From Mesorhizobium_K sp040049215 (lineage in GTDB: Bacteria; Pseudomonadota; Alphaproteobacteria; Rhizobiales; Rhizobiaceae), in assembly GCF_040049215.1 (NCBI RefSeq), contig NZ_JBDZDN010000003.1, forward strand, positions 496,001 through 560,000: 64,000 nt of DNA, given 5' to 3'. How positions within the stretch are numbered: the first letter of the stretch is position 1; each line of letters opens with the position of its first letter. The position numbers and the translations under genes were made by a program. The notes beneath the pieces were generated by a model. It was not told the DNA's origin. It saw only the letters and a program-made list of their open reading frames with translations, and ran no database searches. Positions 44,267 to 52,507 of the stretch are shown here, in pieces.

Positions 44267-45268
44267 TCATATGCCGCTTGCGTGATTCACTTCCGCAGCG
44301 CCGTTGTGGTTCATGTTCTCCAGCCGCGCCTTTCGTTCGGCGAGCAGTCCCAGATACTGCATCGCGACCGTCGCCCCGGCGATGGCAGTAATATCTGCAT
44401 GATCGTAGGCCGGCGCAACCTCCACCACGTCGGCGCCGACGATGTCGACCTGCGTGAGTTGCCTCAGCACCGACAGGATTTTCGCCGAGGACGGCCCGCC
44501 CGCGACCGGCGTGCCGGTGCCCGGCGCATAAGCGGGGTCGAGGCAGTCTATGTCGAAGGTCACATAAGCCTTCTTGCCGCCGGTGCGCTCGACGATCGAA
44601 TAGGCGATATCGGCCGCCCGCATCTCCTCGACCTCGTGGCCGTAGATGATCTTGATGCCGCAATCCTCGGGGGCGTGGGTGCGGATGCCGATCTGGATCG
44701 AGCGTTCCGGGTCGATCACGCCGTCCCGCACGGCGCGCCCGACGAAGGAGCCGTGGTCGATGCGCTTGCCGTCGTCCGGCCAGGTGTCCTGATGGGCGTC
44801 GAACTGGATCAGCGCCAGCGGCCCGTGCACCGCCGCATGCGCCTTGAGCAGCGGCCAGGTGACGAAATGGTCGCCGCCGAGCGACAGCAGGAACGCGCCT
44901 GATTTCAGCAGCTTGGCAGCTTCGCGTTCGATCGTCGCCGGCGTCTTCTGGTGGTTGCCGGTGTCGAGCAGACAGTCGCCATAGTCGACCACCGCCATCG
45001 TCTCGAACAGCTGGCGGTTGAACGGATATTGCGGGTCGTTGTCGAAGATCGCGGCGGCGCGCCGGATCGCCTGCGGCCCGAAGCGCGCGCCCGGCCGGTT
45101 GGTGACGGCGGCGTCGAAGGGGATGCCCCACACGATCGCATCCGCGCCCTTCACGTTCTTTGTATAGCGGCGGCGCATGAAGGACAGCGCGCCGGCATAG
45201 GTCGGATCGTCCGCGCGGCCGGTGTTTCTGGTCGCGGTGAAGGCGTGGTCCATCGTGCGTGCCGGCAT
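44267..45268 (-). CDS. speB: agmatinase / ureohydrolase family
   Basis: Mn-dependent ureohydrolase, 333 residues, most like agmatinase (agmatine to putrescine plus urea). All metal-binding motifs are intact: SLGGDHFVTWPL, QFDAHQDTW, and TFDIDCLDPAYAPGTGTPVAGG. ATG 45268 follows AGAGGGT; an internal ATG at 45253 would also work. Related guanidino-acid hydrolases share these motifs, so substrate assignment rests on overall resemblance. Confidence 0.85.
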   Translation of the reverse strand: MPARTMDHAFTATRNTGRADDPTYAGALSFMRRRYTKNVKGADAIVWGIPFDAAVTNRPGARFGPQAIRRAAAIFDNDPQYPFNRQLFETMAVVDYGDCLLDTGNHQKTPATIEREAAKLLKSGAFLLSLGGDHFVTWPLLKAHAAVHGPLALIQFDAHQDTWPDDGKRIDHGSFVGRAVRDGVIDPERSIQIGIRTHAPEDCGIKIIYGHEVEEMRAADIAYSIVERTGGKKAYVTFDIDCLDPAYAPGTGTPVAGGPSSAKILSVLRQLTQVDIVGADVVEVAPAYDHADITAIAGATVAMQYLGLLAERKARLENMNHNGAAEVNHASGI

Positions 45269-45459
45269 AGGTGACCCTCTTTCGTAGCAGGGGCACCCTT
45301 ATTCGACATTCTTTTCACAAATGCGACCCCTTTTCGCACTGCACACTCGGGGCGACACCCGACACAATTCTCGGGCATTCCTGAGCCGGCTGCGTTCACG
45401 GGCATGTCACGCGCCGCCTCTATCGCTCGCATGAACCTTGGCAGGCGGAAGCGATTCTC

Positions 45460-46512
45460 ATGTGGAAAGCCACCGTTGCGGCGGCATTTGTTTTGCTGGC
45501 GGCCATCCATGCGCCTGCGCTCGCCGCCGAAGGCGCTCCCCTCGACGAAATCCGCGAACGGCTGCAAAACGCCAATCGCTGGCGCGACCATGTGATGGTC
45601 GTGGCGCATCGCGGCGGCGGCTTGGAAGGCGACAGGAGCAACTATCCGGAGAATTCGATCGCCGCTGTGCTGAACTCGATAGACCTCGGCGTCGAGATGG
45701 TCGAACTGGACATCCAGAAGTCGAGCGACGGCGAATTCGTCGTGTTTCACGACAGCTGGCTCGATCGCTCGTCGACCTGCGAGGGCGAACTTGCGAGACG
45801 CACCCTGGCCGAGCTGAAGGAATGCCGCCTCGTCGTTGCGGGCACCGGCGCCTCAACGGACGAACCGATCCCGACCCTGCGTGAATTGCTTGATGTCACC
45901 AAGGACCGGATTTTCGTCAACATCGACAACAAGCTCGACATCGAGGCGCTGCCTGACATTGTCGCCGTCGCGCGCGGCATGGGCATGGCTGACCAGATCG
46001 TCATCAAGCGCAACCTCTGGAGCCCGGAGAAGATCGCGGAAATGACCCGGCTGCTGGAGCGAACGGGCAGCGGCGCGATTTTCATGCCGATCATTGCCGA
46101 CGATGCCGTGCGGGATCCAGAGTTCCTGGAGGCTGCAACCCGCGCCTTTTCCGCCGACGCGGTCGAACTGATCGCCTGGCACAAGGGCGGCGAGCCGATG
46201 ACATCGGACGGCGGTCCGCTGTTCGGCGCTAAGGCGAGGGCGGTGGCTGCCCGCGGCGACTGGCACCTCTGGGTCAACACTTACGCCATCGTCAACAAGC
46301 CGGCCGGCATGCTCTCCGGCGGGCGAGGCGACCAGCTCGCCACGGTCGCCTCGATGCCAGGCGAGGCCTACGGCTTCTGGGTCGACCGCGGCGCGACCAT
46401 CATCCAGACCGACCAGCCGAAGGCCGCGATCGAATGGCTGGAGGCCAATGGTTTTCGTGTGCCGTATGCCGGAGAGTCGGTGCCCGTCGCGGCGATGGCC
46501 GCCAGCAACTAG
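45460..46512 (+). CDS. glycerophosphodiester phosphodiesterase family protein, exported
   Basis: A 350-residue periplasmic TIM-barrel hydrolase. Signal peptide MWKATVAAAFVLLAAIHAPALA; catalytic segment VVAHRGGGLEGDRSNYPENS, then ELDIQKSSDGEFVVFHDSWLDRSS with the second catalytic His, and VDRGATIIQTDQPKAAIEWL near the end. It probably recycles glycerol-phosphate from lipid head groups. Its stop overlaps the convergent SEC-C gene by four bases. Confidence 0.85.
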   Translation: MWKATVAAAFVLLAAIHAPALAAEGAPLDEIRERLQNANRWRDHVMVVAHRGGGLEGDRSNYPENSIAAVLNSIDLGVEMVELDIQKSSDGEFVVFHDSWLDRSSTCEGELARRTLAELKECRLVVAGTGASTDEPIPTLRELLDVTKDRIFVNIDNKLDIEALPDIVAVARGMGMADQIVIKRNLWSPEKIAEMTRLLERTGSGAIFMPIIADDAVRDPEFLEAATRAFSADAVELIAWHKGGEPMTSDGGPLFGAKARAVAARGDWHLWVNTYAIVNKPAGMLSGGRGDQLATVASMPGEAYGFWVDRGATIIQTDQPKAAIEWLEANGFRVPYAGESVPVAAMAASN

Positions 46513-46757
46513 CCGCGCCAATAGTCATTGCGCTCGGCGCCATCGAAAGCGGCCCGTTGCGAGGCAGCAGCGTTTGAAATCTCAGTCCCGATCCGCATGG
46601 GCATGGGTCGTTGCGGCCGAGCTTCTCGACGAGTTCCTTGTCGCCATGGACGAAGCGCAGTCCGCGCTTGACATGGGTTTCGGACGGATAGCCCTTACGT
46701 CGCTTGGCTGTTCTCTCGAAAGCAAGCTTGGTCGGCGAAGTCGCGATCGCGTGGCAT
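46509..46757 (-). pseudogene. SEC-C motif small zinc-binding protein, readable only with three +1 shifts
   Basis: ATG 46757 has an excellent ribosome site (AGGAGG, six bases upstream). Frame 0 reads MPRDRDFADQACF then ends at TAA after 20 codons. Skipping one C after TTT at 46718-46721, 46576-46579 and 46545-46548 yields one 81-residue protein: 13 residues, then ERTAKRRKGYPSETHVKRG through GRNDPCPCGSGLRF, then KRCCLATGRF, then DGAERNDYWRG and TAG at 46509. The second shift restores the CPCGSG-x-x-F-K-x-C-C zinc motif exactly, so a shift there is hard to doubt. All sites are TTT C(G/A)A on the coding strand. Either a decayed gene, a base-calling artefact, or recoding. Confidence 0.7.
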
Positions 46758-46837
46758 GGTCGCCTCCTGTCGGTTGTGGCCGCGCACCTATGCTTTGGCC
46801 GAAGGACGGTCGTCAATTGCAAGAGGGTTACAGACAA

Positions 46838-46866
46838 ACAAAAAAGGCCGCCCGAAGGCGGCCTTT
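46838..46866 (-). terminator. intrinsic terminator of the rplM-rpsI operon
   Basis: On the minus strand AAAGGCCGCC pairs with GGCGGCCTTT (46843-46852 with 46857-46866) around TTCG, followed by TTTTTTG. It lies 25 bases past the rpsI stop. Confidence 0.88.
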
Positions 46867-46891
46867 CTGATCCGATTGCTCGGAAGATTGC

Positions 46892-47371
46892 TTAGCGCTT
46901 CGAGAACTGGAAGCTGCGGCGGGCCTTGGCCTTGCCGTACTTCTTGCGCTCGACCACGCGGCTGTCGCGGGTCAGGAAGCCGCCCTTCTTGAGCACGGCG
47001 CGCAGGCCCGGCTCGTAATAGGTCAGCGCCTTGGAGATGCCGTGGCGCACCGCGCCCGCCTGGCCCGAAAGCCCGCCGCCGACAACGGTGGCGACGATAT
47101 CGAACTGGCCGTCGCGGTTGGCCGCGACGATCGGCTGCCGCAGGATCATCTGCAGGACCGGACGCGCGAAATAGGCCACGAATTCCTTGTCGTTGACCAC
47201 GATCTTGCCGGAACCCGGACGCACCCAGACGCGGGCGATCGCATTCTTGCGCTTGCCGGTGGCGTAGGCACGGCCCTGCTTGTCCAGCTTCTGGACATGC
47301 ACCGGAGCCGCGGCCTGAGCCGGAGCCATGGCGGTCCCGCCGAGTTCTGCCAGCGAATTCAGGTCAGCCAT
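46892..47371 (-). CDS. rpsI: 30S ribosomal protein S9
   Basis: A 159-residue S9. The N-terminal extension (to about residue 35) is alphaproteobacterial; the core GRAYATGKRKNAIARVWVRPGSGKIVVNDKEF and GGGLSGQAGAVRHGISKAL lead to the C-terminal tail GFLTRDSRVVERKKYGKAKARRSFQFSKR, whose last residues contact P-site tRNA. Three bases separate it from rplM. Confidence 0.97.
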   Translation of the reverse strand: MADLNSLAELGGTAMAPAQAAAPVHVQKLDKQGRAYATGKRKNAIARVWVRPGSGKIVVNDKEFVAYFARPVLQMILRQPIVAANRDGQFDIVATVVGGGLSGQAGAVRHGISKALTYYEPGLRAVLKKGGFLTRDSRVVERKKYGKAKARRSFQFSKR

Positions 47372-47374
47372 CTG

Positions 47375-47839
47375 TTAAGCCCTCTTCTTGTTCTTGGGGT
47401 TCATCGCGGCGATGTCGAGCGTCTCGGGCTGCTGGGCCACATGCGGATGTTCGGTGCCGGCATAGACGCGCAGATTCTTCATCTGGCGGCGTCCGAGCGG
47501 ACCGCGCGGGATCATGCGCTCCACCGCCTTCTCGACGACGCGCTCGGGGAAACGGCCCTCGAGCAGCTGGCGCGCGGTGCGCTCCTTGATGCCGCCGGGA
47601 TGTCCGGTGTGCCAATAATACACCTTGTCGGTGAATTTCTTGCCGGTGAAGGCGACCTTGTCGGCATTGATGACGATGACGTTGTCGCCGTCGTCGACAT
47701 GCGGGGTGAAGGTCGGCTTGTGCTTGCCGCGGAGACGGTTGGCGACGATGGAGGCGAGACGGCCGACGACGAGACCTTCGGCGTCGACCAACACCCACTT
47801 CTTCACCACGTCCGCAGGTTTCTGCGAAAAGGTTGCCAT
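47375..47839 (-). CDS. rplM: 50S ribosomal protein L13
   Basis: A 154-residue L13, first gene of the L13-S9 operon. Signatures: KWVLVDAEGLVVGRLASIVANRLRGKHKPTFTPHVDDGDNVIVINADKV, YYWHTGHPGGIK and AVERMIPRGPLGRRQMKNLRVYAG. The promoter and leader lie in the 331-base divergent gap 47840-48170, in which I find only the palindrome listed separately. Confidence 0.97.
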   Translation of the reverse strand: MATFSQKPADVVKKWVLVDAEGLVVGRLASIVANRLRGKHKPTFTPHVDDGDNVIVINADKVAFTGKKFTDKVYYWHTGHPGGIKERTARQLLEGRFPERVVEKAVERMIPRGPLGRRQMKNLRVYAGTEHPHVAQQPETLDIAAMNPKNKKRA

Positions 47840-48053
47840 GGTTCTGCTTTCTGCTGGACCTTCAGCCCCGGCGGTTGCCCTTGGAGCCTGAAGGCGTTTC
47901 TTGTTGCTTGGATTGGCAAAGGTTCAATCCCCCGCCAAAAATGAAACGGCGACCCGAGGGGCCGCTATTTCGAGGGAGCTTATACGCGTAGCCGGCGACG
48001 GCAGTCAAGTTGACGACGGTTTTGAAAAGCCAGCGATAACAGCGTCTTAGGGT

Positions 48054-48073
48054 TGTGGTATTATTTTACCACA
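48054..48073. promoter_or_regulatory. 20-base palindrome in the rplM/OsmC divergent gap
   Basis: TGTGGTA (48054-48060) and TACCACA (48067-48073) are a perfect 7-base inverted repeat around TTATTT, an AT-rich island in GC-rich DNA, about 98 bases before the OsmC-type gene. It has the shape of a dimeric regulator site, for example of GntR type; the regulator is unknown. Confidence 0.45.
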
Positions 48074-48170
48074 TCAATTCGAGTGCGCATCCAGATTCAG
48101 AAACAGAACTATTCGTCGCAAGCGCTTATTGGTAGCTTGCCCTGGGGTAATCAGTCGAGGAACCTGACGA

Positions 48171-48683
48171 ATGAGCCGCAATGAGAAAATCCGGGTTGCC
48201 ATCGAACGCGTCTCCGAGGTCTTTCGCAAGAAGCCGGCCGCTGCACTCAACACCAAACGCGCAAGCGGCCGCATCGAGCACGGGCTGGTCTGCAACGCAC
48301 GGCAGGACGATTACACGGCCACCATGGATATGCCCGAGCCGATCGGCGGCGAGGGGTCGGCGCCGTCGCCGGGCTTCCATATCCGGGTAGGGCTGGTAGG
48401 CTGCATCGCCATCGGCATCAAGCTCACTGCGGCGCGCGAGGGCGTCGATATCGGCGCAATCGACGTCGATGTCGAGATGGACTTCGACGACGCCGCGATG
48501 ATCGGTGTCAGCGACAACACCGCCGCGCCGCTGGAGACGCGCGTCACCATCGCGATCGAAAGTGCTGCGCCTTGGGACGAGGTCCAGGCGATGGTAGGCA
48601 GGGCGCTCGAACGCGATCCGTATTTCATAGCGTTTCGTGATGCGCAGCCGTTGAAGACGAAACTCGTCCAAGCGAGCGCGTAG
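48171..48683 (+). CDS. OsmC family protein
   Basis: A 170-residue OsmC-fold protein. The family core is visible in SPGFHIRVGLVGCIAIGIKLTAAREGVDIGAIDVDVEMDFD, where the cysteine of VGCIAIGIK matches the redox-active residue near the start of the long central helix. A second conserved Cys is not evident, so peroxidase activity is uncertain. It is followed after two bases by a methyltransferase gene. A palindrome upstream may control it. Confidence 0.75.
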   Translation: MSRNEKIRVAIERVSEVFRKKPAAALNTKRASGRIEHGLVCNARQDDYTATMDMPEPIGGEGSAPSPGFHIRVGLVGCIAIGIKLTAAREGVDIGAIDVDVEMDFDDAAMIGVSDNTAAPLETRVTIAIESAAPWDEVQAMVGRALERDPYFIAFRDAQPLKTKLVQASA

Positions 48684-48685
48684 CC

Positions 48686-49504
48686 ATGGAGCCGAAGCTG
48701 CAGATACGCGTCCAGCGCTACGGCTGGGATGCCGCGGCGGAACTTTATGAGGACGGGTGGTGCGATCCCCTCGCGCCGGCGCAGGAGACGCTCCTGAAGG
48801 TCGCGGCCATCAAGCCCGGCGAGCGCGTGATCGAGGCCGCCTGCGGCAGCGGGCTGGTAACGAAAGCGGTGGCAAGCGCGGTCGGACCGGCCGGCGCCGT
48901 CCTGGCGACCGACCTTTCGCAGAACATGGTCGACCTCACCGCCCGGACCTGCGCGGAGGCAGGCTACGGCTGGGTGACGACCGCGCGGATGAGCGCCGAC
49001 GACCTTGCGGTGGAGCCTGAGAGCTTCGATGCGGCGGTTTGCGCGCTAGGACTGATGTATGTTCCCGACCCCGGCAAGGCGGCGTTGTCCATGGCGCGGG
49101 CGGTGAGAACCGGCGGCCGGGTAGTCGCGACGGTCTGGGGCGAGCGGCGCAACTGCGGATGGGCGGAGATTTTCCCGATCGTCGACGCGCGCGTGGTCTC
49201 GGAAGTCTGCCCCCTCTTTTTCGCCAGCGGCACGCCTGGCTCTCTGCGCAGGGATTTCGAGCAGGCGGGCCTCCGCCACGTCGAGGAGCATCGACAGCGC
49301 GAGACGCTGGAGTTTGCGCATGAACGCTCCCTGCTGTCGGCGATGCTTCAGGGCGGGCCGGTGGCCTTGGCCGTGAAGCGATTCACGCCCGAGACGATCA
49401 AGGAAGTCGAGGCCGAATTCCTCGACTCGGTGAAGGACCACCGCGCCCCGGACGGCAGCTACCGCATTCCCGGCGAATTCGTGACCGTGATCGGCTATCG
49501 GTAG
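48686..49504 (+). CDS. class I SAM-dependent methyltransferase
   Basis: A 272-residue Methyltransf_11/25-type enzyme. SAM-binding motif I is VIEAACGSGLVTKAVASAVGP, the acidic end of strand 2 is LATDLSQNMVDLTART, and motif IV is FDAAVCALGLMYVPDPGKA. The C-terminal half (from YPIVDARV-like FPIVDARVVSE) is variable and sets substrate choice, which is unknown. Two bases after the OsmC-type stop, so probably co-transcribed. Confidence 0.85.
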   Translation: MEPKLQIRVQRYGWDAAAELYEDGWCDPLAPAQETLLKVAAIKPGERVIEAACGSGLVTKAVASAVGPAGAVLATDLSQNMVDLTARTCAEAGYGWVTTARMSADDLAVEPESFDAAVCALGLMYVPDPGKAALSMARAVRTGGRVVATVWGERRNCGWAEIFPIVDARVVSEVCPLFFASGTPGSLRRDFEQAGLRHVEEHRQRETLEFAHERSLLSAMLQGGPVALAVKRFTPETIKEVEAEFLDSVKDHRAPDGSYRIPGEFVTVIGYR

Positions 49505-49571
49505 CGCGTCGCCGGCGCCCATCCACCCTTTGAAGCGAGTCCAGGAACAATCTTCAAGAAGAGGAACTGCC

Positions 49572-49952
49572 ATGTCCCGAACCATCGTATCGTCTGATGA
49601 TCTTCCCAAGGCCCCGCCAACATATAGTCACGCGGTGAAATGCGCTGGGCTGGTATTCGTCTCCGGCACGGCCGCCTATGAACCGAAGACTGGGGCGATC
49701 GTTGGCGAGACGATAGAGGAGCAGACGGCGCAAGCCTTGCGCAACGTCCAGGCGATCCTGGAAGCCGCCGGAACGTCGCTCGACAAGGCGATCAGCGCCA
49801 CCGTCATTCTTGCGGAGGAGGACGATTTCGCGGGCATGAACCGCGAATGGATCAAATGGTTCTCGCGCGATCCGCCGGCACGGCAAGGCGCCAAGCTTCC
49901 TGTGCGTATCCAAGGGCTCAAGATCTCGATCGCGATGATCGCCGAGGCGTAG
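49572..49952 (+). CDS. RidA family protein (YjgF/YER057c/UK114)
   Basis: A 126-residue trimeric-fold protein; archetypal RidA deaminates reactive enamines and imines from PLP enzymes. Landmarks: YSHAVKCAGLVFVSGTAAYEPKTG, TAQALRNVQAILEAAGTSLDKAISATVILA. The usual C-terminal arginine (V-R-V/P-R) appears as LPVRIQG and the terminal glutamate region IAMIAEA is present. ATG 49572 follows AGAGGAA; earlier in-frame codons do not fit the family. Confidence 0.85.
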   Translation: MSRTIVSSDDLPKAPPTYSHAVKCAGLVFVSGTAAYEPKTGAIVGETIEEQTAQALRNVQAILEAAGTSLDKAISATVILAEEDDFAGMNREWIKWFSRDPPARQGAKLPVRIQGLKISIAMIAEA

Positions 49953-49970
49953 TCGCCGGTCGCGCGCTTC

Positions 49971-50405
49971 TCAAGGTTTCGGTGGAATCGAATAGGTGCC
50001 GGTGGCATGCGCGACCGTCTGCCCGCCGGCAACGATGTCGATGTCGAAAACCATCAGGCTCCGGCCCAGCTTGAGGATGCGGCAATGGCCGTCGATAGGT
50101 CCGGCCTCGGCCTTGCGCATGAAGTTGATGTTAATGTTCGTTGTCACCGACAGCGCATCAGGTCCGGCATGGCTGAGCACGCAGACATAGCCGCCGATGT
50201 CGGCCAGCGTGAAAAGCGACGGCCCCGACACGGTGCCGCCGGGCCGCAGGTGCCTTCCGTCCGCGTTCAGCCTCACCGTGCAGCCGCCGGGGAAGACGTC
50301 GACCGCCTGATACGAACCAAGCTGCGCGTTGAGCTCCGGATAGATCGTTGCCAGCAGTTCGTTGACTTCGGCGGTCGTCAGCACCGGCCTGGCCTTTTCG
50401 TTCAT
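49971..50405 (-). CDS. PaaI-type hotdog-fold thioesterase
   Basis: A 144-residue acyl-CoA thioesterase-like protein: RPGGTVSGPSLFTLADIGGYVCVLSHAG carries the G-G-x-x-x-G/S-x-x-x-x-x-x-x-D pattern with the catalytic Asp, followed by the hotdog strand SVTTNININFMRKAEAGPI and CRILKLGRSLMVFDIDIVAGGQTVAHATGTYSI. The acyl substrate is unknown. It is convergent with the RidA gene and divergent from the enoyl-CoA hydratase gene. Confidence 0.85.
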   Translation of the reverse strand: MNEKARPVLTTAEVNELLATIYPELNAQLGSYQAVDVFPGGCTVRLNADGRHLRPGGTVSGPSLFTLADIGGYVCVLSHAGPDALSVTTNININFMRKAEAGPIDGHCRILKLGRSLMVFDIDIVAGGQTVAHATGTYSIPPKP

Positions 50406-50574
50406 CGGTCCTCCTCCCCCTGCCGTCCGCGCGCCCTCTTGCGCCGGCTGCCCTCGCGAGAAAACACAAGCGGAAGCTGTTCTTCAATCGCCGCCGTGCT
50501 AGTTTTTGCTGGATCGAGTGAATAGATCTCGAAATGCATAGCTGCTGCATGCGGGCAGGATTGGAGACGCTGAG

Positions 50575-51390
50575 ATGGCCGACATAGTTTCGCTGAGGCG
50601 CGATGCCCACGAGCCCGCCGCATCGCTTGATCATGGCATCCTGCGCATCACCCTGTCCAATCCGCCGGCCAATCTTCTCTCGCTCGAGGTGATGCGGGAT
50701 ATCCAGGCCGAACTCGACCGCGCCCGCGACGACAAGGCGGTACGCGTCGTCGTCATCGCGGCGACCGGCAAGATGTTCTGCGCCGGCCACGACCTGAAGC
50801 AGATGACGGCGCATCGGGCCGATGCCGACGGGGGCAGGGCGTTTTTCGAGGAGACCTTTGCCGCCTGCTCGCGTCTGATGCAGTCGATCGTCGGCCATCC
50901 CAAGCCCGTGATCGCCGAGATCGACGGCGTCGCCACGGCGGCGGGCTGCCAGCTCGTCGCTTCCTGCGACCTCGCCATCGCCTCCCACGAGGCGAGCTTC
51001 GGCGTCAACGGCATCAATGTCGGCCTGTTCTGCACGACGCCGGGCGTTGCCCTGGTGCGCGGGCTGAAGCCCAAGCACGCGATGGAAATGCTGCTGACCG
51101 GCGAGATGATCGACGCGGCGGCGGCGAAGGAATTCGGCCTGGTCAACCGCGTCGTGCCGCGCGAGTACCTGACTCAGATCGTGAACAAGTACGCGCAAAC
51201 CATTGCTTCCAAATCGCCTTCGATACTGAAACTCGGCAAGGAAGCCTTCTATCGCCAGGCTGAGATGGGACTGGCCGACGCCTACGACTACGCTTCGCGC
51301 GTCATGGTCGAGAACCTGCTCGCCGCCGATGCGCAGGAGGGCATCTCCGCATTCATCGGCAAGCGCAAGCCGGAGTGGAGGGAGGAGTAG
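50575..51390 (+). CDS. enoyl-CoA hydratase/isomerase family protein
   Basis: A 271-residue crotonase: first oxyanion segment GKMFCAGHDLKQM, second DGVATAAGCQLVASCDLAIA. The position of the hydratase glutamates reads GVNGINVGLFCTTPGVAL, lacking the usual Glu pair, as in the ECHDC3-like subgroup of uncertain activity. So CoA binding is likely but hydration is not assured. ATG 50575, with VOC and CoA-binding genes downstream on the same strand. Confidence 0.85.
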   Translation: MADIVSLRRDAHEPAASLDHGILRITLSNPPANLLSLEVMRDIQAELDRARDDKAVRVVVIAATGKMFCAGHDLKQMTAHRADADGGRAFFEETFAACSRLMQSIVGHPKPVIAEIDGVATAAGCQLVASCDLAIASHEASFGVNGINVGLFCTTPGVALVRGLKPKHAMEMLLTGEMIDAAAAKEFGLVNRVVPREYLTQIVNKYAQTIASKSPSILKLGKEAFYRQAEMGLADAYDYASRVMVENLLAADAQEGISAFIGKRKPEWREE

Positions 51391-51397
51391 GTTCCCG

Positions 51398-51820
51398 ATG
51401 GAACCGCGCATCTCCATCGTCACCATCGCCACCGACGACCTCGATCGCGCCGTGCGCTTCTACGAGGCGATGGGCCTGAAACGCCATGCCGCCATCACCG
51501 AGGGCGTGGCTTTCTTTCAGATGGGCGGCGTCATTCTCGGCCTCTTCCCGCGCAAGGACGCCGAAGCCGATTCCGGCGTCATCTTCGCCAAGGCTCCATC
51601 GGCCGTATATCTCGCCTACAACACACGCTCCGAAGCCGAGGTCGACGCGGTGCTGGCCGCCGCCGAGAAGGCCGGCGGGCGCATCGTCAAGCCGGCGGGC
51701 CACGCTTTCTGGGGCGGCTGGTACGGCTATTTCGCCGACGCCGACGGCCATGTCTGGGAAGTGGCGCACAATCCGGCGTTTCCGATCGACGTCGACGGCA
51801 ACATCTCGCTTCCCGGCTGA
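51398..51820 (+). CDS. VOC (glyoxalase/dioxygenase-fold) family protein
   Basis: A 140-residue protein of two beta-alpha-beta-beta-beta units: SIVTIATDDLDRAVRFYEAMGLK, then AEVDAVLAAAEKAGGRIVKPAGHAFWGGWYGYFADADGHVWEVAHNP with the C-terminal Glu metal ligand; the first ligand position is Thr rather than His. Reaction unknown. ATG 51398 is eight bases after the enoyl-CoA hydratase stop, with GGAGGAG overlapping that gene's end. Confidence 0.82.
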   Translation: MEPRISIVTIATDDLDRAVRFYEAMGLKRHAAITEGVAFFQMGGVILGLFPRKDAEADSGVIFAKAPSAVYLAYNTRSEAEVDAVLAAAEKAGGRIVKPAGHAFWGGWYGYFADADGHVWEVAHNPAFPIDVDGNISLPG

Positions 51821-51906
51821 GCGCCGCCGGGTTTCGGACATGCCCAGCTTTCCGACATGCCCGGCTTTAAGATGCGCTGTCGGGCCGCCTTGATTGATCG
51901 CACCGC

Positions 51907-52446
51907 ATGGGCCACACCCTCCGCATGAACCACGATTCCTACGACGACGCCTACATCTCCGGCATCCTGAACTCGGTAAGGACAATCGCCATCGTCGGCG
52001 CTTCCGCCAACGACGTCAGGCCGAGCTTCTTCGTGCTGAAATATCTGCTGAACAAGGGCTTCGACGTATATCCGGTCAATCCGAAGGAGGCCGGGAAGGA
52101 CATACTCGGCACCAAATTCTACGCACGGCTGGCCGATGTTCCGGTCGCGATCGATATGGTCGACGTGTTTCGCGCGTCGGACGCGGTGCCTGATGTCGTC
52201 GAGGAGGCCCTGCGGCTCGATCCGCTGCCCAAGGTGATCTGGATGCAGCTCACGGTGCGGAACGACGAGGCGGCGGCGCGAGCCGAGGCCGCCGGCATCA
52301 AGGTCGTCATGAACCGCTGCCCCAAGATCGAATATGGCAGGCTGTCTGGCGAGATCGCGTGGACCGGCGTCAACTCCGGCGTGATCTCGTCGAAGAAGCC
52401 GGTGATGCGCTCGGGCTTCCAGAGCTTCGGCATACGGCAGAAGTGA
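51907..52446 (+). CDS. CoA-binding domain protein (YccU type)
   Basis: A 179-residue Rossmann-fold protein. The dinucleotide-binding strand-loop is RTIAIVGASANDVRPSFFVLKYLLNKGFDVYPVNPKEAG, followed by VPVAIDMVDVFRASDAVPDVVEEAL and VIWMQLTVRNDEAAARAEAAGIKVVMNRCPKIEYGRL, the YccU pattern. Function unknown; may bind CoA. ATG 51907 or ATG 51925 (MNHDSY) could start it; neither has a clear ribosome site. Confidence 0.82.
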   Translation: MGHTLRMNHDSYDDAYISGILNSVRTIAIVGASANDVRPSFFVLKYLLNKGFDVYPVNPKEAGKDILGTKFYARLADVPVAIDMVDVFRASDAVPDVVEEALRLDPLPKVIWMQLTVRNDEAAARAEAAGIKVVMNRCPKIEYGRLSGEIAWTGVNSGVISSKKPVMRSGFQSFGIRQK

Positions 52447-52507
52447 TCCCGAAGCGGAACCGGCCTTGAGGAGAAACACGCTCGGGGGCCAATCCCGCAC
52501 GTTCGTT

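Noticed and set aside
44235..45296. Second long frame on the same strand as the agmatinase gene
   Set aside because: The agmatinase frame has all metal motifs intact; the overlapping frame has none and is a compositional shadow.
46592..46837. Upstream extension of the SEC-C frame to ATG 46837 as the true start
   Set aside because: It has no ribosome site and a low-complexity N terminus, whereas ATG 46757 has AGGAGG at ideal spacing and, after one shift, joins the same frame.
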